This document shows, in pieces, positions 8,508 to 17,997 of a stretch of 64,000 nt of DNA. Both the position numbers and the translations under genes were made by a program. The number at the start of each line of letters is the position of its first letter. Position 1 is the stretch's first letter. Origin of the DNA: Caballeronia sp031450805 (GTDB taxonomy: Bacteria > Pseudomonadota > Gammaproteobacteria > Burkholderiales > Burkholderiaceae); assembly GCF_031450805.1 (NCBI RefSeq), contig NZ_JARTVY010000002.1, positions 1-64,000 on the forward strand, read 5' to 3'. Under the pieces are notes generated by a model, which saw nothing but the letters and a program-made list of their open reading frames with translations, did not search any database and was not told where the DNA came from.

Positions 8508-9476
8508 ATGACTCAGCCCGCCCTGTCGCCCCGTTTTTCCAGCGCCTTCGCAGAAGCCGTCCACGCCGGTCTTTCCAGACGGCCGCAGAAAGAGCTGCCG
8601 TCGATGTATCTGTATGACGAAGTCGGCTCCGCTCTCTTCGAAGTCATCACCGCCTTGCCCGAATACGGCGTCACGCGCGCCGAAGAACGCGTGCTCAAGG
8701 CGCATGCGGTGGATATCGTGAATGCGTTGCCCGCGAACGTGAAAGTCGCGGAACTCGGCAGCGGCAGCGGGCGCAAGACGCGGCGCATCCTGGAAGCGCT
8801 TTGCACCAGGCAGCCCACCGCGTATTACCCGATCGAGATATCGCGGACCGCTTTGCAGCTGTGTCATCGCGAACTCGGCGATATCGAGCGCGTGTCGATC
8901 GTCGGATACGAACGCGATTATCTTGCGGGCCTCGCCGAAGTGAGCGCGAAGCGGAACAAGGGCGAGCATTTGCTCGTGCTGTTTCTCGGCAGCACCATCG
9001 GCAACTTCGCGCGTCTTGCCGCGACCAGGTTCCTTCGCTCGATCCGCAGCATGCTCGAACCCGGCGATGCCCTCCTGCTCGGCACGGACCTCATCAAGCC
9101 GCTGCCCACGTTGATCGCGGCTTACGACGATGCCATCGGCGTGACGGCCGCCTTCAACCTGAACCTGCTCGCGCGAATCAATCGCGAGCTTGGCGGCGAC
9201 TTTCCGCTCGATGCCTTCGAGCACGTGGCGCGTTTCAATCCCGATGCACGCAGCATCGAAATGCACTTGCGGGCGAAGCGCGCGTTGTCCGTGCGTGTGC
9301 GCGACGCGGACCTGCACGTCGAGTTTGAAGAGGGCGAAACGATCTGGTCGGAAAGCAGCCACAAGTATGCGGCCGAAGAAGTCGCGCCGATCGCCGCCGA
9401 TGCGGGCTTCGAATGCACGCATCAATGGCGCGACGACGAGTGGCCCTTCGCGGAAAGCCTGCTCGTTGCGCGCTAG
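8508..9476 (+). CDS. egtD: L-histidine N-alpha-methyltransferase (EgtD family)
   Basis: 322 residues from an ATG with GGAG six bases upstream. The N-terminus SMYLYDEVGSALFEVITALPEY and the SAM-binding ELGSGSGRKTRRIL are hallmarks of the EgtD family, which trimethylates histidine to hercynine, the first step of ergothioneine synthesis. Later blocks LFLGSTIGNF and SHKY(A) also fit. No egtB (sulfoxide synthase) gene is adjacent or elsewhere in the window, so the partner is distant or the product differs. An in-frame ATG at 8397 lacks homology-like sequence and is rejected. Confidence 0.85.
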   Translation: MTQPALSPRFSSAFAEAVHAGLSRRPQKELPSMYLYDEVGSALFEVITALPEYGVTRAEERVLKAHAVDIVNALPANVKVAELGSGSGRKTRRILEALCTRQPTAYYPIEISRTALQLCHRELGDIERVSIVGYERDYLAGLAEVSAKRNKGEHLLVLFLGSTIGNFARLAATRFLRSIRSMLEPGDALLLGTDLIKPLPTLIAAYDDAIGVTAAFNLNLLARINRELGGDFPLDAFEHVARFNPDARSIEMHLRAKRALSVRVRDADLHVEFEEGETIWSESSHKYAAEEVAPIAADAGFECTHQWRDDEWPFAESLLVAR

Positions 9477-9479
9477 GGC

Positions 9480-9776
9480 TCAGTGCTGCTCGAAGCGTTC
9501 ATAACGCTTTTCGACGTAGCGTTCCTCGCTGAAGAACTCGGTGACGCGCGCATGGGGCGGTCCACGGCGCAGCCATTCGAGCATCAGGTCGACCTGATTG
9601 GCCGCGCCCTGAATGACGGCTTCGACCGAGCCGTCATCGAGATTGGCCACCCAGCCGCGCACGCCGAGAGAATGCGCGCGCCTCACCGTGTGATGACGGA
9701 AGCCCACGCCCTGCACCACGCCTTTCACACGCACATAGTAAGTTTCGATTCTCGTATCCAGATCGGGGCCCGGCAT
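9480..9776 (-). CDS. acyP: Acylphosphatase
   Basis: 98 residues, the normal family length. Arg27 in VVQGVGFR and Asn45 in GWVANLDDGSVE are the catalytic pair that binds and hydrolyses the carboxyl-phosphate bond of acylphosphates. GGAGGG lies eight bases before this ATG, which favours it over the upstream start at 9803. Cytoplasmic. It ends three bases after the converging egtD stop. Confidence 0.93.
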   Translation of the reverse strand: MPGPDLDTRIETYYVRVKGVVQGVGFRHHTVRRAHSLGVRGWVANLDDGSVEAVIQGAANQVDLMLEWLRRGPPHARVTEFFSEERYVEKRYERFEQH

Positions 9777-9846
9777 CGCGCATTCCCTCCGTGTCTTACA
9801 CATGGCCGCATTGTAGACACGCTTGGGACTGCGCGTATGAGCCGGC

Positions 9847-10986
9847 TCAACTCAGCCTGAACGGCTGTGCCATATCCGCGCGATCGCCCGCATGCGGACG
9901 CACGATGCGCGGCAGCGTCACTTCGAACGCGGTGCCGGCTTCGGCGGAAGAGCGCACCTTCACTTCGCCGCCGTGCATCTCCGCGATCTCGCGCGTGATG
10001 TAGAGCCCGAGCCCGAGGCCGCTCGATTCGTTCTGACGCCGCCCCGAGCGATACGGCGCGAAGACGGTCGGCAGGATCTCTGCCGGAATCTCGCCCGCGT
10101 TCTGCACGACGATCTTCACGTCGTTCGCGCCGCCCTCGAGCCTGACCTGTATCGACGATCCTTCGAGCCCGTGTTGCAGCGCATTGCCGATCAGATTCGA
10201 AAACACTTGCGAAAGCAGGTCGCCATCGCCTTGCAGCAAGGTATCGCCCTGACGCAGCACGAAGATGCGCCCCTTGCCGACGCGCGCCTCGTATTCCTCG
10301 ACGATATTCTTCGCGAGCGTCGCCAGTTCGACGGCGCGCGGCTGCAACGTGACACGCCCGCCACGCAGACGCGCGAGGTTCAGCAGCTGATCGACCATGC
10401 GGACCATGCGCATGCCGCTCGACTTGATGCGCGTGCCGATATTCGCGACGTTCTCGTCCTTCACGAAGCGCGACAGATATTCCGCCGATGCGATCACCGC
10501 CGACAGCGGCGTGCGCAGATCGTGGCCGAGCACGGCCATCAGCATTTCGTTCGCGTCGAGCAGTTGCTGCATCGTCGCGAGCTGCGTCGCGAGTTGCTGC
10601 TTCTGCCGCTCCATCTGGATGAACACATCCACCTTCGAATTGAGGATGCGCGAATCGAATGGCTTGTAGAGGAAATCGACCGCGCCGGCTTCATAGCCGC
10701 GAAAGGTGCGGTTCGTGTCTTGTGCGGTCGCAGTGAGAAAGATGATCGGCACGTGCGCGGTGCGCGGGCTGCCGCGCATCAGTTCGGCGAGCTCGAAGCC
10801 GTCCATGCCGGGCATGTTGACATCGAGGATCGCGAGCGCGACTTCGTGTTTGAGCAGCAGTTCGAGCGCCGCCGGCCCGGATTCGGCCTTCAGCACCGAC
10901 AGATCCGGCCGCGCGAGCGATGCTTCTAGCGCGGTGATGTTGTTGCGGATGTCATCGACGATCAGCACGTGGATGGGTTGCGTCAT
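9847..10986 (-). CDS. Receiver-first sensor histidine kinase (REC-HisKA-HATPase)
   Basis: 379 residues. An N-terminal receiver starts HVLIVDD, with phosphoacceptor Asp in LAILDVNMPGMDG and KPF near its end. A coiled coil leads to HisKA (VLGHDLRTPLSAVI) and an ATPase domain (QVFSNLIGNALQHG, then GLGLGLYITREIAE). No membrane segment, so it is cytoplasmic and probably relays phosphate from another kinase. GGAG seven bases before 10986 supports this start. An ATG at 11031 overlaps the cheB stop as ATGA and would add 15 residues, so coupled translation from there is possible. It is last in a four-gene operon. Confidence 0.88.
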   Translation of the reverse strand: MTQPIHVLIVDDIRNNITALEASLARPDLSVLKAESGPAALELLLKHEVALAILDVNMPGMDGFELAELMRGSPRTAHVPIIFLTATAQDTNRTFRGYEAGAVDFLYKPFDSRILNSKVDVFIQMERQKQQLATQLATMQQLLDANEMLMAVLGHDLRTPLSAVIASAEYLSRFVKDENVANIGTRIKSSGMRMVRMVDQLLNLARLRGGRVTLQPRAVELATLAKNIVEEYEARVGKGRIFVLRQGDTLLQGDGDLLSQVFSNLIGNALQHGLEGSSIQVRLEGGANDVKIVVQNAGEIPAEILPTVFAPYRSGRRQNESSGLGLGLYITREIAEMHGGEVKVRSSAEAGTAFEVTLPRIVRPHAGDRADMAQPFRLS

Positions 10987-11027
10987 CTGGTGACTCCTTG
11001 CTTGGGCCATGCCTTCGTTCATAGCGT

Positions 11028-11618
11028 TCATCTTTGCGTCCGGCGTGTATGCGCGGCGAGGCGCGAGGCCATGTCGTCCAGCGTCAGGATGTCGCTGACC
11101 GCGCCTTGCGCGATAGCCGCCTGCGGCATCGCCGGCGCCGAGGCCGTCTTCGGGTCCTGCGCCCAGCACACGCCGCCTGCATCGCGAATGGCGCGTGCGC
11201 CGCGCCCGCCGTCATCGTTCGCACCCGACAACACGACGCCGAGCAGCCGCTCGCCATACGCATGCGCCGCCGATTCGAAGAGCACGTCCACGGAAGGCCG
11301 CGAGAAGCGCACGGGCGGATCGACGGATAACGCAATCGCGGGCGGCGCGCCGTCTTCGGCCTCCACCATCATGTGATAGCCGGGCGGCGCGAAATAGATG
11401 ACGCCGGGCGCGATCACGTCCTTGTCGAACGGCTCCTGCACGGCGATGTTGCACCGCTCGGCGAAAAGCCCCGGCAACAGGCTCGGCTGCCCCTGCCGCA
11501 CATGCACGACGATCAGCACCGGCAGTGCGAAGTCGCGCGGCAACGCGGGCAGCAGCAGATTGAGCGCTTCGACGCCACCCGCCGAAGCGCCGATCACGAT
11601 GGCGTCGATGGTGCTCAT
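11028..11618 (-). CDS. CheB-type protein-glutamate methylesterase domain, without receiver
   Basis: 196 residues covering only the CheB catalytic domain. The Ser-His-Asp triad is readable as Ser12 in IGASAGG, His39 in LIVVHV and Asp136 in SGANDDGG. Normal CheB has an N-terminal receiver that relieves autoinhibition; it is missing here, so the domain may be controlled in trans by the receivers of the flanking kinases. The ATG at 11618 is two bases after the cheR stop; its own stop overlaps a potential start of the next kinase. Confidence 0.88.
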   Translation of the reverse strand: MSTIDAIVIGASAGGVEALNLLLPALPRDFALPVLIVVHVRQGQPSLLPGLFAERCNIAVQEPFDKDVIAPGVIYFAPPGYHMMVEAEDGAPPAIALSVDPPVRFSRPSVDVLFESAAHAYGERLLGVVLSGANDDGGRGARAIRDAGGVCWAQDPKTASAPAMPQAAIAQGAVSDILTLDDMASRLAAHTRRTQR

Positions 11619-11620
11619 CG

Positions 11621-12457
11621 CTATACCTTTTGATAAAGCCGTTCGCGCGGATTGAAGTCCGCGAAGCTGTCGGCGTGCTTCGAGAATCGCAGGCTCTCCT
11701 TGCTGCCGAGCCCGAGAAAGCCCCGCCTCACGAGCGAATCGCTGAACAGACCGAGCGCGCGGTCCTGCAATGCGCGATCGAAATAGATCAGCACGTTGCG
11801 GCACGACACGAGCTGCGCTTCGAGAAACACGCTGTCGGTGGCGAGGCTATGGTCGGCGAACACCACGCGCGACTTGAGCGTTTGCGAGAACTTCGCCGCG
11901 CCGTAGGCCGCATGGTAGTAATCGGAAAGCGAACGTTTGCCGCCTGCCGCGAGATAGTTCTGGCTGAAGCCCGCGAGCCGTTCCAGCGGATAGATGCCGC
12001 TTTCGGCCTGACGCAGCGCCTCGGCGTTGATGTCGGTTGCATAGAACACGGTGCGGTCCGCGATCTTTTCTTCCGCGAACAGCACGGCGAGCGACCATAG
12101 TTCCTCGCCGCTGCTGCAGCCCGCCACCCACACCTTGATCGACGGATAAGTCTGCAGCACGGGCACGACCTGCTCGCGGATCGCACGGAAATACGAGGGA
12201 TCGCGAAACATCTCGCTGACCTGCACCGTCAGGTATTGAAAGAGCCGCGCGAACAGCGCCGGCTCGCGCAGTATGCGCTCCTGCAATTGCGAGAGCGTCG
12301 CGCAGTCGAGATCGTGCACCGCCTGCGCGAGCCTGCGCCGCAGCGAACTCACCGAGTAGTGCCGGAAGTCGTGCTGATACCTCAGATAGATGGCTTCGAG
12401 AATCAGCTTCAGTTCGATGTCGAACGTGGCTTCTTCATCGTGCTTGCTGTCGTTCAT
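11621..12457 (-). CDS. CheR-family protein-glutamate methyltransferase
   Basis: 278 residues from the ATG at 12457. The N-terminal helical domain (YQHDFRHYSVSSLRRRLAQA) precedes a SAM-binding fold with VWVAGCSSGEELWSLAVL and the family signature LVSCRNVLIYFD. It would methylate glutamates using SAM. It sits between a triple-receiver kinase and a stand-alone CheB domain, with no chemoreceptor in the operon, so the target could be the kinases or a distant receptor. The frame stays open upstream into the kinase gene, but the first start after that gene's stop is 12457. Confidence 0.88.
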   Translation of the reverse strand: MNDSKHDEEATFDIELKLILEAIYLRYQHDFRHYSVSSLRRRLAQAVHDLDCATLSQLQERILREPALFARLFQYLTVQVSEMFRDPSYFRAIREQVVPVLQTYPSIKVWVAGCSSGEELWSLAVLFAEEKIADRTVFYATDINAEALRQAESGIYPLERLAGFSQNYLAAGGKRSLSDYYHAAYGAAKFSQTLKSRVVFADHSLATDSVFLEAQLVSCRNVLIYFDRALQDRALGLFSDSLVRRGFLGLGSKESLRFSKHADSFADFNPRERLYQKV

Positions 12458-12485
12458 CGCGTCGGTCGTTGCGTCGGTCTTTGAT

Positions 12486-15400
12486 TCATCGCTGCCGCAA
12501 CCACACGCGGCACAGAGAAACGAGCTTATCCACATCGATGGGCTTCGATATGTAATCGTCCGCACCCGCCTCGAGACATTTTTCGCGATCGCTCTGCATC
12601 GCCTTCGCGGTCAGCGCGATGATCGGCAGGCGCGCGTGCTCCGGCCGCTTGCGGATTTCGGTCATCGCGGTAAGCCCGTCCATCTCGGGCATCATCACGT
12701 CCATGAGCACGAGATCGATGTCCTCATGGCGCGCCAGCGCCTCGAGCGCCTCGCGTCCGTTGCGCGCGATTTCGAGCTTCGCGCCAAGCGGCTCGATCAC
12801 GCGTGACAACGCGAAGATGTTACGCACGTCGTCTTCCGCGAGCAGGATCGTGCGGCCCTCGAAGACGTCGTCGCGCTGACGCGCCGCGCGCAGCATGCGC
12901 TGCTGTTCCGGCGGCAACGCGCTCTCGACGCTATGCAGGAAAAGCGTGACTTCGTCGAGCAGGCGTTCCGGCGACTTCGCGCCCTTGATGATGATCGATT
13001 TCGAGTAACGGCGCAGCCGCTGCTCTTCTTCCTGCGAAATCTGCCGCCCCGTATAGACGATGACCGGCGGCGACGAAAACTCGCTGCTCGTCGATACTTT
13101 CTCGAGCAGTTCATAGCCCGAGCCATCGGGTAGCGCCAGGTCCATGACGACGCAATCGAAGCTCGCGCGCTGCAGTTCTTCGAGCGCCTGCGCGATCGAT
13201 CCCGCCTCCACGATGCCCACGGTCTCGCTTGCAAGCAACGCGTGAATGCTCTGCCGCAACACGAGGTCGTCTTCCACGACGAGCACGCGCCGCATGCCTT
13301 GCGACGACCGCGCTTCGAGCTTGCGGATGGCCTGCGCGAGTTCGTCGCGCGCGCTCGGCTTGAGCGTGTAGCCGATTGCGCCGAGATGCAGCGCGACATC
13401 GGCATGATCGGTCGCGGACACGATATGGATCGGGATATGACGCGTGAGCGGATCGTGCTTGAGCCATTCGAGCACCGTGAGGCCGGACTGATCCGGCAAG
13501 CCGACGTCGAGCAGGATGCCATTGGGCTGCAGCGAGCGCGCGAGCTCGACGCCTTGCGTCGCGGTGGCGGCGTGCACGCAATCGAAGTCCAGTTCGTGCG
13601 CGAGATCGTAGAGGATATTCGCGAAGCGCCGGTCGTCCTCGATGACGAGAATCACGCGGTCCGGCCGCTGCCGGTTCGCGCGGTCATCGGCAATGCCTTG
13701 CGGCTCGGGCCTCGGCGTCTGCAGTTCCGGCTGCGGCTGCGGTGGCGCTGGCGGCTGCACGGGCGCGGGCATCGGCGGGGGCGGCGGCTTGACCGCGGCG
13801 GGCTCCGGCTCGCTCATGTGGCCGATCGTATCCAGCTTCGCGGTGACGGTGCCTTCGCGCGCGGTAATCGGCAGCGTCACCGAAAACACGCTGCCACGGC
13901 CCACTTCGCTCGATACGCCGACCGAGCCGCCCAGAAGACGCGTGAACTCGCGCGAAATCGAGAGCCCCAGACCGCTGCCGCCGTACTTGCGGCTCGTGGT
14001 GCCGTCGGCCTGCTGGAACGCCTGGAAGATGAGGTCCTGCTTGTCGCGCGGAATACCGATGCCGGTATCGCGCACCTCGAAGCGCACCGCGTCGTCGCCG
14101 GCGCGCTGCACCGCGACCGTCACGCTGCCGCGCTCGGTGAACTTGAACGCATTCGCGAGCAGATTGCGCAGCACCTGCAAGAGCCGCTGGCTGTCGGTGA
14201 CGAAGTATTGCGGGACATCGCCGGCCACTTCGGTGACGAACTGCAGCCCCTTCGTTTCCGCGACCGGCGCGAACGATTGCCGGAGCGCCTGCATCAGCGA
14301 TTCGACGGCGGCCGGAGCGAACTGCACGTCCATCTGACCGGCTTCCACCTTCGACAGATCGAGAATGTCGTTGATGAGCGAAAGCAGGTCGCTGTTGGAC
14401 GAATGGATCGTCGCGGCGTAGCGCACCTGCTCTTCGGTGAGATTGCCCTGCCGGTTGTCCTCCAGCAGCTTCGCGAGAATCAGCGAGCTATTGAGCGGCG
14501 TGCGCAGTTCGTGCGACATGTTCGCGAGGAACTCCGACTTGTACTGGCTCGCGCGCTCCATTTCGAGCGCATTCGCGGTCAGCTCCTGCTGCGCGTGGAG
14601 CAGTTCGGTCTTCTGGCGCTCCAGATGCTGCGCATGCTCCTCGAGCTGCACGTTGGTCTGCTCGAGTTCGGCTTGCTGCTGCTCGAGGCGCGCCTGCGAA
14701 TCCTGCAGCGCGCGGCCGCGCTCTTCCAGTTCCTCGTTCGAGACGCGCAGTTCTTCCTGCTGCACCTGAAGCTCTTCGCTTTGCCGCTGCGTTTCCTCCA
14801 GCAATTCGACGAGCCGCGTGCGATACCGCGCCGACCGCATGGCCATGCCCATCGCTTCGGCGGCCATTTCGAGCAGCGTGCGGGCATCGTCGAAACGGCC
14901 TTCCTTGCCGACGAAACCGATTTCGACCGCGCCGGCGATATCGCCATCGGCGAAAAGCGGCGCGATCACCACGCGCGACGCCGCCGCCGAGCCGAGCGCG
15001 GAACCGGCCTTGAGATAATGCGCGGAGGCATCGCCGAGTGCGAGCAGGCGCTTGTCCTGCACGGCCTGGCCGACGAGCCCTTCGCCGATGGCGATTCTGC
15101 GCGGCGCGCCGTTTTCATCGGGAAGCGCCCAGGCCGCGATGCGGACGAGCGCGTCGCCATCCAGCGAATAGACGACGCCGACCTTCGCGTCCACGTAGGG
15201 CACGAGCGAACGAAGGATGCTGACGCCGATCGAAGCGGGAGACTGTTCGCCGCGCAATTGCAGGCTCATCTGCATGATGCCCTGCTGCAGCCAGGCGGTG
15301 CGTTGTATGGCGAGCCGCGATTTGATATATAGATGCGCCACCACGGCCAGCACGAGCAGCACGGAAATGCCCATCGCGCGATTGAGCTGGAGCACTTCGT

Positions 15401-15644
15401 GCGAAGTGGGCGCATCGCCGGTGGCGAGCACGTAGCCGAGGATCATCAGCACCGACCCGGCGCCCGCCGTGACGAGCGGCACGCCCGGCCGGTCCACCCA
15501 CATGCAGAGCACGACGGGCAGCACGTAAAACACCCAGATTGCGGAGCGCATCGGCGTGAGGACGTCGACGGCGAACACCACCGCGAGCGAAAGCGTGATG
15601 GCGATGTAGATCCACAGAGCGTGGTGGCGATTGTCTTCTTGCAT
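12486..15644 (-). CDS. Hybrid sensor histidine kinase, membrane-GAF-HisKA-HATPase-REC-REC-REC
   Basis: 1052 residues. Four to five membrane segments lie in the first 120 residues, then a GAF-like domain, a long Gln/Glu-rich coiled coil (about 290-385), HisKA with NMSHELRTPLNS, an ATPase domain (GSGLGLSISRE), a Pro-rich linker, and three receivers (GILLDVGLPDQSG, CVVMDLALPDGSG, LVLMDVMMPEMDG). The three receivers give one kinase several phosphate outputs. It heads the minus-strand operon with CheR, CheB and a REC-kinase. The start at 15644 is chosen just before the first membrane segment. Confidence 0.9.
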   Translation of the reverse strand: MQEDNRHHALWIYIAITLSLAVVFAVDVLTPMRSAIWVFYVLPVVLCMWVDRPGVPLVTAGAGSVLMILGYVLATGDAPTSHEVLQLNRAMGISVLLVLAVVAHLYIKSRLAIQRTAWLQQGIMQMSLQLRGEQSPASIGVSILRSLVPYVDAKVGVVYSLDGDALVRIAAWALPDENGAPRRIAIGEGLVGQAVQDKRLLALGDASAHYLKAGSALGSAAASRVVIAPLFADGDIAGAVEIGFVGKEGRFDDARTLLEMAAEAMGMAMRSARYRTRLVELLEETQRQSEELQVQQEELRVSNEELEERGRALQDSQARLEQQQAELEQTNVQLEEHAQHLERQKTELLHAQQELTANALEMERASQYKSEFLANMSHELRTPLNSSLILAKLLEDNRQGNLTEEQVRYAATIHSSNSDLLSLINDILDLSKVEAGQMDVQFAPAAVESLMQALRQSFAPVAETKGLQFVTEVAGDVPQYFVTDSQRLLQVLRNLLANAFKFTERGSVTVAVQRAGDDAVRFEVRDTGIGIPRDKQDLIFQAFQQADGTTSRKYGGSGLGLSISREFTRLLGGSVGVSSEVGRGSVFSVTLPITAREGTVTAKLDTIGHMSEPEPAAVKPPPPPMPAPVQPPAPPQPQPELQTPRPEPQGIADDRANRQRPDRVILVIEDDRRFANILYDLAHELDFDCVHAATATQGVELARSLQPNGILLDVGLPDQSGLTVLEWLKHDPLTRHIPIHIVSATDHADVALHLGAIGYTLKPSARDELAQAIRKLEARSSQGMRRVLVVEDDLVLRQSIHALLASETVGIVEAGSIAQALEELQRASFDCVVMDLALPDGSGYELLEKVSTSSEFSSPPVIVYTGRQISQEEEQRLRRYSKSIIIKGAKSPERLLDEVTLFLHSVESALPPEQQRMLRAARQRDDVFEGRTILLAEDDVRNIFALSRVIEPLGAKLEIARNGREALEALARHEDIDLVLMDVMMPEMDGLTAMTEIRKRPEHARLPIIALTAKAMQSDREKCLEAGADDYISKPIDVDKLVSLCRVWLRQR

Positions 15645-15812
15645 CGTTGACCGGTAGTGACGTTTGCGAGGCCGCGCGCCCCGCAGCAGGCACGGACCAT
15701 AGCACGAGCCGCAACGCCTTGTCACATGGGCTTGAGCGGCCGATTGAAACGGCGATTTCCGCGCGGAACTTGTTCCGAAGCCCCGCGCGCGAGGCGCATC
15801 GAAGAGGTAACA

Positions 15813-16823
15813 ATGACTGATTATTCCGGCTCACGCGTGCTCGTCACCGGCGCTTCGGGGTTCGTCGGGTCCGCGGTTGCGCGGCTCGCCATCGAACGCG
15901 GTTTCGACGTGCGCATGCTGGTGCGCGCGACGAGTCCGCGCAAGAACGTGGAATCGCTCGATGCGGAGATCGTCGTGGGCGACATGCGCGACGAAGCGTC
16001 GATGCGCGCGGCGCTCGAAGGCGTGCGCTATCTCATCCACGTCGCCGCCGACTATCGCATCTGGGCGCCCGATCCCGGCGAAATCGAGCGCGCGAACCTG
16101 CAGGGCACGGAAGCCACGATGCGCGCGGCGCTCGCGGCGGGCGTCGAGCGGATCGTGTACACGAGCAGCGTCGCGACCCTGAAGGTGACGAGTTCCGGCG
16201 CGATCGTCGACGAGACGAAGCCCTCGGATGCGGCAAGCACCATCGGCGCGTACAAGCGCAGCAAGGTGCTGGCCGAGCGCGCGGTCGAGCGCATGGTCGC
16301 GAACGACGGCCTGCCCGCCGTGATCGTGAACCCGTCGACGCCGATCGGCCCGCGCGACGTGCGGCCGACGCCGACCGGGCGCATCATCGTCGAGGCGGCG
16401 ACGGGCAAGATTCCCGCGTTCGTCGATACGGGCCTCAATCTCGTGCATGTCGACGATGTCGCGCATGGTCACTTCCTCGCGCTGGAGCGCGGCGTCATCG
16501 GCGAGCGATACATCCTCGGTGGCGAGAACCTGCCGTTGCAGCAGATGCTCGGGGATATCGCGGGCCTGGTCGGCCGCAAGCCGCCGACGATCCGCCTGCC
16601 GCGCGGCCCGCTGTATCCGCTCGCGATCGGCGCGGAACTGTACGCGAAGGTCAGCGGCAAGGAGCCGTTCGTGACCGTCGACGGCCTGAAGATGTCGAAG
16701 AACAAGATGTACTTCACGTCGGCGAAGGCCGAGCGGGAGCTGGGGTATCGGGCGAGGCCGTACCGCGAAGGGCTGCGGGACGCGCTGGAGTGGTTTCGGG
16801 AGAATGGGTATTTGGGGGGGTGA
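15813..16823 (+). CDS. hpnA: HpnA, hopanoid-associated sugar epimerase/dehydratase
   Basis: 336 residues of an extended short-chain dehydrogenase. NAD-binding VLVTGASGFVGSAVAR starts at residue 8, and the catalytic region has YTSSVATL and GAYKRSKVLAE (Tyr-x3-Lys). The sequence RVLVTGASGFVGSAVARLA with NPSTPIGPRDVRPTPTG matches HpnA, a member of hopanoid clusters whose exact reaction is not established. An AGAGG site precedes the ATG. It is the leftmost hopanoid gene here, separated from the others by the islet at 16918-20400 and icd. Confidence 0.9.
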   Translation: MTDYSGSRVLVTGASGFVGSAVARLAIERGFDVRMLVRATSPRKNVESLDAEIVVGDMRDEASMRAALEGVRYLIHVAADYRIWAPDPGEIERANLQGTEATMRAALAAGVERIVYTSSVATLKVTSSGAIVDETKPSDAASTIGAYKRSKVLAERAVERMVANDGLPAVIVNPSTPIGPRDVRPTPTGRIIVEAATGKIPAFVDTGLNLVHVDDVAHGHFLALERGVIGERYILGGENLPLQQMLGDIAGLVGRKPPTIRLPRGPLYPLAIGAELYAKVSGKEPFVTVDGLKMSKNKMYFTSAKAERELGYRARPYREGLRDALEWFRENGYLGG

Positions 16824-16917
16824 AATGGCCCGGCGCGCCTCGCCGGTTCAACGGGCGCACCTGGATTTGGACTGTTGACGGCTTGTAGCCGGTCACGGCT
16901 GTACTGGCCGAGTCGGT

Positions 16918-17913
16918 CTATTGGCCGCTTTCGCCTTGCTTTGCTGAGGCGTCGCCGACGTACTGCCATTCAAAGCTGAAAGGATCAACGCCTAGATTGC
17001 CGGGAAGATTGGGCATTGAGTCACCGCCCTTAACGAACACCTCGTGGTAACCCCCAATCGCTCTGATGGAATCGCCGACAGCAGACCAATAGCCCGTTTG
17101 CGGGGCAAAATCGCCGGGACGCGCGCGGGGCGGAGGCGGCACTTGCGTCTTCGCATCCACCTCGCCGAGAAACTCGATCTTGCGCCCCCGCGCCGCATCC
17201 TCTTCGGTCGGCTTGTACACCTTGAAGTAAAGGCGATTGGATGGCGCGTTGTCGGTGATCGGATACCGCATGCGGCCCCTGCCCTGCGCGTCCGTGCGCT
17301 CGAGCACATCGCGCACGTCGATCCAGTCGAGTTGGGTCTGCCAATAAACTATCTCGTAGGTATGTGTTCCAGTCAGCAATCGACTATTCTCGATGGCGAG
17401 GCCCAAGGGAATCGGGCTTTTCATATGTTCTTTCGCCTTGATCACATACCGATTGGCCAGAAGTTGTTCGTCAGACGGTGGCATAACAGTCGATAAGGGC
17501 CGGTCGACGGGTTCTGCAGGAAAAGGATTTATCTGTTTGCCGTTGCAGTACAGTCGAATAGGATAATCATCTGGCGTAGGCATCCACGTCGCACGGATAT
17601 CATCGTCGGTCGGATTGGTAATCATCACATTGATTCTTACCTTTACGCTGTCGCTCCGAACAGTACCATCTATGAAAGATATCGTGGCTACAAGCCGATT
17701 CTTGATCCAGTTGATCTTATTGTCGGGGATCATTGTTTGATTTGCTGAATCAGCCGTTGGTTGTTTGCTTACCATACTACTGTTTCTCTCGCCGTCGTCT
17801 ACGGTTGCCGCGGGCGTTGGTTCAGAACAAGCGTACCCCATAAAAAAAATGAGACACGCGATTGCATATGCGCAACGAGAACTGCCGCGCACGCGCACGG
17901 GATTACAGTTCAT
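16918..17913 (-). CDS. Hypothetical lipoprotein next to M23-like protein; candidate immunity protein
   Basis: 331 residues. A basic N-terminus and hydrophobic segment AYAIACLIFFMGYAC end in a Cys that may be lipidated, although GYAC is a weak lipobox. The body is beta-rich (YWQTQLDWIDVRDVLERTD, EVDAKTQVPPPPRARPGDFA) with no family I recognise. It lies 84 bases downstream of the large M23-like gene on the same strand and shares that gene's AT-rich composition, unlike all neighbours. Large putative toxin followed by envelope lipoprotein is the order of periplasmic effector-immunity pairs; that role is inference. Confidence 0.6.
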   Translation of the reverse strand: MNCNPVRVRGSSRCAYAIACLIFFMGYACSEPTPAATVDDGERNSSMVSKQPTADSANQTMIPDNKINWIKNRLVATISFIDGTVRSDSVKVRINVMITNPTDDDIRATWMPTPDDYPIRLYCNGKQINPFPAEPVDRPLSTVMPPSDEQLLANRYVIKAKEHMKSPIPLGLAIENSRLLTGTHTYEIVYWQTQLDWIDVRDVLERTDAQGRGRMRYPITDNAPSNRLYFKVYKPTEEDAARGRKIEFLGEVDAKTQVPPPPRARPGDFAPQTGYWSAVGDSIRAIGGYHEVFVKGGDSMPNLPGNLGVDPFSFEWQYVGDASAKQGESGQ

Positions 17914-17997
17914 CTTTTACGCTCTCGATGAAGAAGGAAATGTTTTCAGCGTTAGCTAATGCTCGCTCGGGACAATATTCAGCAAGAATCCGCGCCG

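Noticed and set aside
13242..15332. Long plus-strand open frame opposite the hybrid kinase
   Set aside because: The translation is Arg/Leu/Glu-rich without domains; the kinase on the minus strand has complete family motifs.
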